Positions 23,065 to 30,309 of a stretch of DNA of 64,000 nucleotides are shown piece after piece. The notes beneath the pieces were generated by a model. It made no database searches, was not told the DNA's origin, and saw only the letters and a list, made by a program, of their open reading frames with translations. Every line of letters begins with the position of its first letter. Position 1 is the first letter of the stretch. Made by a program: the position numbers and the translations under genes. Source of the stretch: Clostridium sp. (GTDB taxonomy: Bacteria > Bacillota > Clostridia > Oscillospirales > Ruminococcaceae); the NCBI GenBank assembly GCA_023664445.1, contig JAMPFN010000002.1, forward strand, positions 1 to 64,000. Reading direction: 5' to 3'.

Positions 23065-25203
23065 ATGAAAAATTTCAGAAAAATATCCGCAGCTGTTCTC
23101 GCACTGTTATGCGCGTTTACAGTAACAGGCTGCAATAAAGAGAAAGAAACCGATTCCGAATCCAAAAGCGAATCTTCACAGGAAATGTCGGCTGAAACGC
23201 TTTCCGATCTGAATACCGATACTGTATCGGAAATAAATTCGGAATACTTTGACGCCGACGATCTCGACAGCTCTTACGATAATATAGATGCCGAGATCAC
23301 TTTAAAAGGCAGTACCGCCGAGATCAACGGCAAGGGAGCTGCGCTTTCCGGCAAACGCATAGAGATCGAAAACGGCGGCACATATCTTTTCAGCGGTACG
23401 CTTGACGACGGACAGATCTATGTCAACACCAAAGAGAAAGTTCATATAGTACTCAACGGTGTCGATATTTCCTGTTCCGACTCTTCTCCTTTGTTTATTG
23501 AAGATTCCGACAACGCCGTTATAACCGTGGTCGGTGAAAACACAATGTCCGATTCCGCTGAATATGTATATGACGACGCACAGGAAAACGAACCCGACGC
23601 CGTTATTTACAGTAAGGACGATTTCGCTGTGAACGGCGACGGTATACTCAATATCACCGCCAATTATAACGAGGGGATAACAAGCAAAAACGATCTTAGA
23701 ATAAGCGGCGTTACGCTGAATATTATCTCGTCGGGCAACTCGATAAAGGGTAAGGACTCGCTCGCTTTTATGAACGTTACGGTAACTGCCGAATCTATGG
23801 CGGACGGTCTTAAATCCTCCAACAATAAGGAAACCGACAAGGGCTATATCGCCGTTGAAAGCGGTGTCTTCAACATTACCGCCGCGCAGGACGCTTTGCA
23901 GGCGGAAACCGACCTTATCATAAACGGCGGCACATTCAACATAAAAACAGGTACGCAGACAAATACTGCCCAGACTGAAAATGCTGAAAACGGCAATATA
24001 AATCAGCCGTTTAAAGGAAGAGGCTTTGTCGGAGAGGGTAATCCCGACAAGACCGATCAAAGCGAAAAGGGCTTCAAAGCCGGAAGATCCATTCAAATAA
24101 ACGGCGGAGATATAACTGCCGACTGCACCGACGATACCGTACACACAAACGGCAGCGCCGAAATAAACGGCGGTACGCTTCAGCTTTCATCGGGTGACGA
24201 CGGTATCCATGCGGACGAAACTCTTAATATAAACAGCGGAAATATAAATATTGAAAAGTCTTATGAGGGAATTGAAGCTACCGTCATAAACGTAAACGAC
24301 GGAAGTATAAATATCAAGTCAAGCGACGACGGCTTTAATGCAAGCGACGGAAGCGATGATGACCAAACCGAAAGCGATACGTCAAGTTTCAATCATAAAG
24401 GAGGTTTCGGCGACGTTTCCGAAAACTGTGAGCTTAACATAAACGGCGGCTATATCTATGTAAATGCCGACGGCGACGGTCTTGATTCCAACGGCGTAAT
24501 TAATATGAACGGCGGAACAGCTATAGTAGACGGTCCTGTAAACGACGGTAACGGAGCTCTTGACTGCGGTACTGAAATACTTGTAAACGGCGGTACTCTT
24601 ATCGCTGCGGGAAGCTCGGGAATGGCGGAAATCCCATCCGATACCTCTAAACAATATTCTCTTGCGGTAAGCTTCGAGCAGTCGCAGAATGAGAACAGCT
24701 TGATCTATGTTCAGAATGAAAACGGCGAAAATATCATTGCCTACTCACCTGCCAAAACATTTTCTTCTATTATAATAAGTACGCCCGATATCAGTCAGAA
24801 TCAGACCTACAGCGTATATTGCGGCGGCAGCTGTACAGGTACGCTCGAGAATGGTTTATACATCGGCGGCGAATGCTCCGACGGAACGCTTATCGGAAGC
24901 GGTGAAACAAGCTCTGCCGTAACTCAGATAGGCGACGGTGTTCTTGGCATGACAGGCGGCGGTATGGGAAACGGTCATCAGGGTCAAAAATCTGACAAAG
25001 ACTTTGAAAACAAAGAAATTCCGGATGATATGACGCCTCCCGACGGATTTGATGAGAACATGACGCCTCCAGACGGCTTCGGCGGCGGAATGACTCCGCC
25101 GGAAGGATTCGATGAAAATATGACACCGCCCGACGGTTTTGACAGAGATATGCGCGGTAACGGCATAACGCGTTCCGACGAACAGGAAAACGGTACGATA
25201 TAA
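23065..25203 (+). CDS. Cthe_2159-like carbohydrate-binding lipoprotein
   Basis: 712 aa. A lipoprotein signal (KISAAVLALLCAFTVTGC) puts it outside, anchored to the membrane. The body is a series of short right-handed-helix-like units with recurring INGG, VNGG and NISG-type turns (for example SIQINGGDITADCTDDTVHT, AEINGGTLQLSSGDDGIHAD), as in the Cthe_2159 polygalacturonate-binding family. The C-terminus has four near-identical MTPPDGFDEN-type repeats and is disordered. The likely role is binding plant polysaccharide, probably pectin-like, at the cell surface. The ATG at 23065 starts the signal peptide; the frame to 22996 does not. Confidence 0.87.
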   Translation: MKNFRKISAAVLALLCAFTVTGCNKEKETDSESKSESSQEMSAETLSDLNTDTVSEINSEYFDADDLDSSYDNIDAEITLKGSTAEINGKGAALSGKRIEIENGGTYLFSGTLDDGQIYVNTKEKVHIVLNGVDISCSDSSPLFIEDSDNAVITVVGENTMSDSAEYVYDDAQENEPDAVIYSKDDFAVNGDGILNITANYNEGITSKNDLRISGVTLNIISSGNSIKGKDSLAFMNVTVTAESMADGLKSSNNKETDKGYIAVESGVFNITAAQDALQAETDLIINGGTFNIKTGTQTNTAQTENAENGNINQPFKGRGFVGEGNPDKTDQSEKGFKAGRSIQINGGDITADCTDDTVHTNGSAEINGGTLQLSSGDDGIHADETLNINSGNINIEKSYEGIEATVINVNDGSINIKSSDDGFNASDGSDDDQTESDTSSFNHKGGFGDVSENCELNINGGYIYVNADGDGLDSNGVINMNGGTAIVDGPVNDGNGALDCGTEILVNGGTLIAAGSSGMAEIPSDTSKQYSLAVSFEQSQNENSLIYVQNENGENIIAYSPAKTFSSIIISTPDISQNQTYSVYCGGSCTGTLENGLYIGGECSDGTLIGSGETSSAVTQIGDGVLGMTGGGMGNGHQGQKSDKDFENKEIPDDMTPPDGFDENMTPPDGFGGGMTPPEGFDENMTPPDGFDRDMRGNGITRSDEQENGTI

Positions 25204-25248
25204 ATACTTATTTATAAAAAGTGAGCAGCAAAGAATAAGAACCTGCTT

Positions 25249-25285
25249 TTAAGGGGACGCTCTGCAAGAGAGGGCGTCCCCTTAA
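25249..25285 (+). terminator. strong hairpin, R2 core
   Basis: TTAAGGGGACGC / GCGTCCCCTTAA, 12-bp stem. It follows the lipoprotein gene by 46 bp and precedes the smpB promoter. It is the same hairpin seen inside R2 copies 1 and 2, so the family may spread terminators. Confidence 0.65.
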
Positions 25286-25350
25286 CTAACAAAATTCTTA
25301 AAAATAAGCTTTTTATACAAAACCCTGAAATAATTTTATTCATTAAACTC

Positions 25351-25379
25351 TTGACAAATTGAAATAAATGTTATATAAT
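25351..25379 (+). promoter_or_regulatory. consensus promoter of smpB (and tmRNA)
   Basis: TTGACA (25351-25356), 17 bp, TATAAT (25374-25379). GGAGG is then found nine bases before the smpB ATG. Confidence 0.85.
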
Positions 25380-25412
25380 AAAATATCCTTAAAGAGAACG
25401 GAGGTATTGATC

Positions 25413-25877
25413 ATGGGAAAGGAAAACTTTAAAACCATAACAGAAAACAGAAAAGCAAGACATGAATACTTCGTTCTCGAAAGTATGGAAACAGGTATTG
25501 AACTTGTCGGGACAGAAGTGAAGTCGCTAAGACTTGGTCAGGTCAATCTTAAAGACAGCTGGTGTTCAATAGACAAAGGCGAACTTTTCATTAAAGGAAT
25601 GCATATCTCACCCTATGAAAAGGGAAACATCTTCAATCGCGATCCTATGCGCGTGAGAAAGCTTCTCATGCACAAAAAGGAAATAAACCGTCTTTTCGGA
25701 AAGATCAAACAGGAGGGGTTGACTCTTATACCGCTTTCGCTTTATTTTAAAGGCTCAAAGGTTAAGGTTCAGCTTGGTCTTTGCAAGGGTAAAAAGCTTT
25801 ACGATAAGCGTGAAGATGCCGCGAAAAAAGACGCTAAACGTCAGATCGAACGTGCTGTAAAAAACCGTTTGCAATAA
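25413..25877 (+). CDS. smpB: SsrA-binding protein SmpB
   Basis: 154 aa, normal length. Family signatures are all present: [57 protein letters not shown] and the basic, C-terminal [22 protein letters not shown] tail. It binds tmRNA and places it in stalled ribosomes. The tmRNA gene begins one base after its stop codon, so both may come from one transcript. Confidence 0.97.
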   Translation: MGKENFKTITENRKARHEYFVLESMETGIELVGTEVKSLRLGQVNLKDSWCSIDKGELFIKGMHISPYEKGNIFNRDPMRVRKLLMHKKEINRLFGKIKQEGLTLIPLSLYFKGSKVKVQLGLCKGKKLYDKREDAAKKDAKRQIERAVKNRLQ

Positions 25878-25878
25878 T

Positions 25879-26249
25879 GGGGGCGTAAAGGTTTCGACGG
25901 GGGTTTTGAACCACAATAAGCGAGTAGAGCAGGCGTATACTCTTAAAACTGCACCACGTTTAAATATAAACGCTAGAAATAACATTACTGTAAGCACAAG
26001 AAACTTACAGGTAGCTGCCTAAGTCGGCTACTGTCCGCCTTTTGAGTACCACGGCAAAAGCTCGGGCATCGATTAGTGGTGAACGTTCTTCCGGAGTGTT
26101 CCTGCCGGCTGAATGTATTCGGAACTACTGATCCCGACAGCTTGTTTATCAGCGGTCGGTGAAAGGGAATCTTAAATGATGAACTACACTCGTAGAAAGT
26201 TGTGCGGATTGACTCTCGGACACGAGTTCGACTCTCGTCGCCTCCACCA
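25879..26249 (+). ncRNA. ssrA: transfer-messenger RNA
   Basis: 371 nt. The acceptor stem pairs 5' GGGGGCG with CGCCTCC before ACCA; the 3' TTCGACTCTCGTCG arm is T-loop like. The resume region gives GCT AGA AAT AAC ATT... and ends GTA GCT GCC TAA (25972-26022), i.e. a tag starting ARNNITV and ending LQVAA. That is longer than common tags and ends VAA instead of LAA. It works with SmpB for ribosome rescue. Its 3' end is a classic phage integration target, and phage genes follow. Confidence 0.95.
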
Positions 26250-26254
26250 TGTAT

Positions 26255-26289
26255 GCGCTTAATCTTTGATACAAAGGTTAAGCGCTTTT
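26255..26289 (+). terminator. tmRNA terminator
   Basis: GCGCTTAA...TTAAGCGC stem with an additional CTTTG/CAAAG inner stem and TTTTG tail, starting six bases after CCA. Confidence 0.8.
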
Positions 26290-26330
26290 GTTATGCCCGG
26301 AAACCACGTAAAATAGGGAAAAAACAAGGC

Positions 26331-26380
26331 AATGCCCTTTTCTGAAACGTAAAAGTTCGTTTCGGAAAAGGGCATTTTTT
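26331..26380. terminator. long hairpin downstream of tmRNA
   Basis: 19-bp near-perfect stem, AATGCCCTTTTCTGAAACG against CGTTTCGGAAAAGGGCATT, followed by TTTT. It may end the minus-strand zinc-ribbon gene from the prophage side or the host transcript. It may also lie at or near the prophage boundary. Confidence 0.6.
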
Positions 26381-26408
26381 GTACCCTGATAAGAAAATCA
26401 CGAAATAC

Positions 26409-26459
26409 AATCGTTGTGCCTTTTGAGTAATCGTTGTGATTTTACCAGTAATCGTTGTG
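26409..26459. repeat. three tandem 20-21-bp direct repeats
   Basis: AATCGTTGTG occurs at 26409, 26429 and 26450, each followed by a T-rich stretch. The regular spacing of two helical turns suggests protein binding. Near a tmRNA end this could be integrase arm-type sites or the end of a decayed insertion element. Confidence 0.5.
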
Positions 26460-26462
26460 ACT

Positions 26463-26711
26463 TTAGGGTTTGAACTGCTTGCCGCAGTTCTGGCATACGG
26501 CAACTGTTTTAGTCTTGTTTACAGACTTCTGTTTTTTAGGTATAAAAATTTTGGCAAGCAGAGCCGGAACGGTAAGAACGAGCCATTTAAACGGAACCCA
26601 TAACCACCCTATACACAGCCACCAGACGCATCCATGACGCTGATTTTTAAGCGATACCTCATTGATAGCCTGAATCTGAACGTTTTCACTTCCACACTTC
26701 GGACACTTCAT
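26463..26711 (-). CDS. small zinc-ribbon membrane protein
   Basis: 82 aa from the ATG spaced eight bases from AGGAG. A CPKCG knuckle at the start and CQNCGKQF at the end flank a hydrophobic middle (GCVWWLCIGWLWVPFKWLVLTVPALLA). It resembles phage or host superfamily proteins with a split zinc ribbon around a membrane helix. Function unknown. It may be the first gene inside the prophage, on the lysogeny strand. Confidence 0.7.
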   Translation of the reverse strand: MKCPKCGSENVQIQAINEVSLKNQRHGCVWWLCIGWLWVPFKWLVLTVPALLAKIFIPKKQKSVNKTKTVAVCQNCGKQFKP

Positions 26712-26897
26712 TTGCATCTTCTCCTTTTTGGTAAATTTATTAGCTTTTTGCAAGCACTAACATATTACCATAATGCAGAAATAAAGTCAACGGGGATAAT
26801 GCCTTATTTTAAAAATAAATGTCCGCATGAACTGCGTCATGCCCAAGAGGTCTAAGCTACACTTTCTCAAAGACCCTTTCAAAAGTTATGGGAAGTG

Positions 26898-27056
26898 AGT
26901 TTCTAAGCTGTTGTGCGAGAACAGTAGCTTGCGATCAGAAAGCCGAGGGCCCACAAAAAACTTAGGGACGTTGGATGGAGGGAGAGCAGAGAGAGAATTA
27001 AGATGCTATTGTAGGCTGTCTGATATTACTTGCCAGAAGGAAAGTAATCTTAAGGC
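26898..27056 (+). ncRNA. structured leader RNA candidate, related to 28088-28566
   Basis: No gene in 26712-27072. Hairpins: AAGC-TGTT...AACA-GTA-GCTT (26908-26934) and ATTACTT / AAGTAAT with a 10-nt loop (about 27026-27049). A stretch GCAGAGAGAGAATTAAGATG and the later CCAGAAGGAAAGTA align in order with GCAGGAGAGGAATCTTAGATG and CCGGAAGGAAAATA in the larger RNA candidate at 28.1-28.6 kb. It sits directly before the RBS of the next gene, so it could be a regulatory leader. Confidence 0.4.
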
Positions 27057-27072
27057 AAAGGAGGTGAAGGAG

Positions 27073-27375
27073 ATGGGAGAATATCTGTGCGAAGTAAAAC
27101 AGAAACACGTTGATGCAGCGTACGAGATAATGCAGACAATTATCAATTACGGAATTTCGTATAAGGATGTAGAGGGTACGTTGACGCTTGTAAAAAATGC
27201 ATTTGGCGATTGTGTGGCAATGCCGAACTTTGAAGCACTGGAAAGATATGAAGAGTACATCAAGAATTCATGTGCTGCCAGTCGTGCCGGTTTTAGAGAA
27301 TTTGGAGATCCTCCATACAAGGCACTTGAAATTAGGGCTCGCCGGGAAACAAAAGAGAAAAAGAAGTCCCCATAA
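27073..27375 (+). CDS. small phage protein, unknown
   Basis: 100 aa after an AAAGGAGG site. Helical N-terminal half (VKQKHVDAAYEIMQTIINYGISYKDVEGTLTLVKNAF) and a basic C-terminus (IRARRETKEKKK). I do not recognise a domain. It stands alone behind the structured leader region and before a convergent minus-strand gene. Confidence 0.7.
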   Translation: MGEYLCEVKQKHVDAAYEIMQTIINYGISYKDVEGTLTLVKNAFGDCVAMPNFEALERYEEYIKNSCAASRAGFREFGDPPYKALEIRARRETKEKKKSP

Positions 27376-27407
27376 TCGGGGACTGATAACAATCACGGTT
27401 TAAGTTT

Positions 27408-27764
27408 TTATGATTTGTTGCCAAATTTAGAATCATTATATGCTTTTTCAAATTCTTTGTAAAAATTGAGAGCACCTGCATAAGATTCTAATTCAGCCAC
27501 TGCAGAAAGAACTTCTGATGCAAAAAGTTCAAACTTATCAAGAAGTTCTTTTTCATCATCAAGGTCTTTTAAAATCTCGCTGTTTGAAATGAAAATCGCT
27601 CGCAATGAAGTAACATATGACGCCGCATAATTCAGATAACCTAAAATTACTGCTGCGTTCTCTTTATGGTTGAGCATTGCATCAGCGCATAAATCAGAAT
27701 AGTGCATCACTTTGCTTGCGAGTGGTTTCATTTCATCTAATAAATTAAGATGGGAAAAATCCAT
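27408..27764 (-). CDS. small helical protein, unknown
   Basis: 118 aa, almost all alpha-helical with coiled-coil character (EILKDLDDEKELLDKFELFASEVLSAVAELESYAGAL). No known motif. AAGGAGG lies before the start on the minus strand. It is divergent from the small XRE-like gene at 27842 and therefore may belong to the lysogeny side, for example an antirepressor or immunity function; this is a guess from position. Confidence 0.7.
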   Translation of the reverse strand: MDFSHLNLLDEMKPLASKVMHYSDLCADAMLNHKENAAVILGYLNYAASYVTSLRAIFISNSEILKDLDDEKELLDKFELFASEVLSAVAELESYAGALNFYKEFEKAYNDSKFGNKS

Positions 27765-27841
27765 GTGTTATACCTCCTTATATAATATTTGATTAAATTA
27801 TACTACATAAGGCGAAAAAAGTCAACAAAAAGGAGAATGAA

Positions 27842-28066
27842 ATGAAAAAAAGTGGAGAGGTCTATTATCCCAGACTTGAATCGGAGATAATTGGCAGAGG
27901 AATACAGAAAAAAGATATATATGGTTTGCTTGAAATCGACCGTTCGTCACTTACGAACAAACTTAACGGCAACAGTTCTTTTACAATTGAACAGGCTTTG
28001 TTGATTTGGAAAAAATGGTTCAGCGATATTCCGATTGATAAATTATTTAAATCATCAAGGAAGTGA
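27842..28066 (+). CDS. small XRE-like DNA-binding protein
   Basis: 74 aa. It reads as a Cro-like HTH: LESEIIGRGIQKKDIYGLLEIDRSSLTNKLNGNSSFTIEQALLIWKKWF, with the recognition helix around DRSSLTNKLNG. AAAAAGGAG lies before the start. It is likely an early phage regulator transcribed divergently from the 118-aa gene; the 77-bp gap between them should hold the operator. Confidence 0.8.
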   Translation: MKKSGEVYYPRLESEIIGRGIQKKDIYGLLEIDRSSLTNKLNGNSSFTIEQALLIWKKWFSDIPIDKLFKSSRK

Positions 28067-28087
28067 TAAAAGTGTAATCAAAATTCC

Positions 28088-28566
28088 CATCTCCTGAGTA
28101 AGAGATGTAAAACCATCTGCTTGCCATGCCGAAAGGCAAAAAATTACATAACGGTTTTTAAGAGCAAGAAGTTTCCGTAAAAAACATAGGGTGAGGGCAG
28201 CCGACGCTATAAAATGTCCGGCTCTTCGAAACGTAGTCCTGACGTTCCGGACAAGCAGGAGAGGAATCTTAGATGCTAAAAATCCTCAATAAACAAAGAG
28301 CATAGGTAGGATGTTCCACCGGAAGGAAAATACAGCGGAAGAAAAAAGAACGTGGGATGGAATGCGTTAGTGGATATGATCCGACTGCTGTAACGGCTGA
28401 AAAACCGTGCTGTCAGGACGCCGATGAAGCGACCGAACGACCGATATACGGCGAAAAAGCATCATAAGGCACAGCTTTTTTATTTTCCGCTAAGCCGGGA
28501 AAACTGTGCCTCTTCACTCCCTCGCTCCCTCAACCGGTCAGTTTTCAACTGTTAAGCCAACAGTTT
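28088..28566 (+). ncRNA. large structured non-coding RNA candidate
   Basis: 618 bases (28067-28684) lack any gene. Successive helices can be drawn by eye: CATCTC/GAGATG, TGCC-GAAA-GGCA (GNRA loop), AGCCG/CGGCT, GTCC/GGAC, GAGGA..CTTAG-ATG-CTAA..TCCTC, TTCC/GGAA, AGT-GGAT-ATG-ATCC-G-ACT, ACGG/CCGT, CGCCG/CGGCG, a double stem GGCACAG...CTGTGCC (28468-28510) and AACTGTT-AAGCC-AACAGTT. Size, density of GNRA-like loops and prophage setting recall large ornate RNAs such as ROOL or GOLLD. I cannot match their consensus from memory, so the family is open. Confidence 0.55.
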
Positions 28567-28611
28567 CAACGTTGAAAATATGTTGAAAAAATACATTTTT
28601 CTTTTTTAAAT

Positions 28612-28672
28612 CATCGGGGGTGCAGGGGGTGTCCCCCTGCAGAGCCCTACGGGAACTTTTGAAAAAATTTAG
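28612..28672 (+). repeat. GC-rich hairpin repeat before the early operon
   Basis: GCAGGGGGT-GTCCCCCTGC forms a 9-bp stem; the flanks (GGGGTGCAGG, CCCTACGGGAACTTTTG) look like the short REP-type repeats seen in the host part. It could terminate the structured RNA before the operon starts. Confidence 0.4.
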
Positions 28673-28684
28673 GAGAGGATAAAA

Positions 28685-29002
28685 TTGAAATCAAGGATAA
28701 TAACCAGCAGTTCTGAGGTCAGACGTCTTGCAAAAGAAGAGTACTTACGGCTGAAAGATACGGTTTATGAAAATGTAATAAAAGATGTAATTCCCCAGTT
28801 TATGGGCGTTTGCATGGTGATTTTAAACCGTGAAAACGGCTTTGGAGAAAAGCGTTTACAGCGTTTTCTTGACAGCGTTACATCAGAATTTGAAATCATG
28901 AATCGCGGTGTTTTTGGAAGAAACTATGATCCTCTGGATTGTCTTAAATTTCTGAAAGACAGATATAAAATTGATGTCGATAAGGAGTTTGGAAATGATT
29001 GA
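28685..29002 (+). CDS. phage early protein, unknown
   Basis: 105 aa from a TTG start with AGGAGAGG at proper distance. Helical; contains VYENVIKDVIPQFMGVCMVILNRENGFGEKRLQRFLDSV, a pattern I have seen in small early phage proteins without a known role. It is the first gene of the long rightward early operon. The next gene starts inside its end (8-bp overlap). Confidence 0.75.
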   Translation: MKSRIITSSSEVRRLAKEEYLRLKDTVYENVIKDVIPQFMGVCMVILNRENGFGEKRLQRFLDSVTSEFEIMNRGVFGRNYDPLDCLKFLKDRYKIDVDKEFGND

Positions 29003-29354
29003 CTGGAATACACAAAGAGACGTTATGTCCAATCCGTTTAACATTACAGTTCACAAAAGAACGTTTAAAAACTATCTTGAAATCATACTTGATGAAAATG
29101 GAAATGCATATTATGCCGTACCAAGCCATCAGACGTGGCTGATTCAAAAGGCCTGTGAAACACTTAACGTGAACCAAGAGGAATTAATGAAGCTCACACC
29201 TCGTGAATATTACTGCGATATGCTGACATGGCTTACAAAAATTACAGATTGTGTGGCTGTATGGGACATGGCATACATAGGTACTCTGAATAAAAATCAG
29301 AAATCACAATTAGAATTACTGACATTGGAAAACTTATATAAAGGGAGTATTTAA
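28995..29354 (+). CDS. phage early protein, unknown
   Basis: 119 aa. Contains VHKRTFKNYLEIILDENGNAYYAVPSHQTWLIQKACETLNV and a Trp-rich stretch near the end (DMLTWLTKITDCVAVWDMAY). No domain recognised. The stop is followed directly by the start of the Bro-like gene, suggesting translational coupling. Confidence 0.72.
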   Translation: MIDWNTQRDVMSNPFNITVHKRTFKNYLEIILDENGNAYYAVPSHQTWLIQKACETLNVNQEELMKLTPREYYCDMLTWLTKITDCVAVWDMAYIGTLNKNQKSQLELLTLENLYKGSI

Positions 29355-29984
29355 ATGGAAAATCCGGAAATTTTTAAAAATGATGAATTCGGCACAGTCA
29401 GAACGCTGAATATAAACGGTGAACCGTGGTTTGTAGGCAAAGATATAGCAGAGATTTTAGGGTATCATAACACTCGTGATGCGATTGCTAAAAGAGTTGA
29501 TGCAGAGGATGAATTGTGTGGCGTAGCTGTTTGCGACTCCATCGGCAGAGAACAATATCCGGTACTCATCAATGAAAGCGGACTTTACAGTATGATACTT
29601 TCAAGCAAGCTTCCTAAAGCCAAAAGATTTAAGCGATGGATAACATCAGAGGTGCTGCCGTCAATTCGCCGAACAGGTAAATATGTACATGAAAAAGCTC
29701 GTGAAGCCGAGGAACTTAAAATGCGTACACGGCTTGCAAAAACACTTATAGAGTGTGCCAATGAAATACTGGATATTCAGTCTGTGAAGAAATCGGTCAG
29801 CTTATCGCAGCAAATTTATTCGGCTAAGGAAATAGCTGAAATACTTGATGTTTCCGTTCAGAAAATAGCATATTTATCAAAGTTAAACGATATGAAAATT
29901 GATGAATATGGCAAGCGGATGTATGGAAGCTTTTTATATAACGAAAGGGCTGTTGAAAAATTCAGGGAAATATTGAAAAAGTGA
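29355..29984 (+). CDS. Bro-N domain antirepressor-like protein
   Basis: 209 aa. Residues 1-105 are a Bro-N domain (VRTLNINGEPWFVGKDIAEILGYHNTRDAI, then SGLYSMILSSKLPKAKRFKRWITSEVLPSIRRTG). The C-terminal part (SAKEIAEILDVSVQKIAYLSK) is a helix-turn-helix. Phage antirepressors of this layout bind DNA and counter the lysogenic repressor. Here it is in the early operon, as usual for the type. Confidence 0.88.
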   Translation: MENPEIFKNDEFGTVRTLNINGEPWFVGKDIAEILGYHNTRDAIAKRVDAEDELCGVAVCDSIGREQYPVLINESGLYSMILSSKLPKAKRFKRWITSEVLPSIRRTGKYVHEKAREAEELKMRTRLAKTLIECANEILDIQSVKKSVSLSQQIYSAKEIAEILDVSVQKIAYLSKLNDMKIDEYGKRMYGSFLYNERAVEKFREILKK

Positions 29985-29997
29985 AAGGGATATGACA

Positions 29998-30309
29998 ATG
30001 AATAATAATGAAATAGAACGGTACGGAATGTGTTTGCCGGAGGTTAAAAAGATTTGCAATGGATATAAGGAAACTGAGATCATACGGCTGTCAGCCAGAA
30101 CTACGTGGCTCAGCAACAATGACATACCAATCAGTGAAAATATTGCCGTGGCTCTGAACGCTATTGCGCAGTTAATGCATAATGCCGAGGTTGATAGAAT
30201 CATGGACGGATATACGCAAAAATCAAGAGAAAGCAGGAATGAAAATGACTATAACAGAGTTTCAACAGAAACAGTCGCTTCCTTACGAAGCAAAAGTGGC
30301 GCATGCTGA
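29998..30309 (+). CDS. small phage protein, unknown
   Basis: 103 aa from the second ATG, which has AAAGGG at eight bases; the ATG at 29992 is too close to it. Middle: RLSARTTWLSNNDIPISENIAVALNAIAQLMHNAE. No known motif. It overlaps the next gene by 65 bases in another frame. Confidence 0.6.
   Translation: MNNNEIERYGMCLPEVKKICNGYKETEIIRLSARTTWLSNNDIPISENIAVALNAIAQLMHNAEVDRIMDGYTQKSRESRNENDYNRVSTETVASLRSKSGAC

Noticed and set aside
23302-24144. 280-aa frame on the minus strand within the carbohydrate-binding lipoprotein gene
   Set aside because: It is a shadow frame produced by the repeated INGG-type coding pattern; no RBS and no sensible protein composition.
25020-25160. Tandem DNA repeat as a mobile or regulatory element
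   Set aside because: The repeated MTPPDGF units are in frame inside a secreted protein's disordered tail and need no other explanation.
26409-26459. CRISPR array
   Set aside because: Repeats are only 10 bp with 10-11-bp spacers and three units; no cas gene.
28088-28566. Group II or group I intron
   Set aside because: No domain V-like GAGC..GNRA hairpin with the AY bulge at the end, no reverse transcriptase or homing nuclease, and no split gene around it.
28088-28566. Retron or diversity-generating retroelement RNA
   Set aside because: No reverse transcriptase gene anywhere in the window and no template/variable repeat pair.
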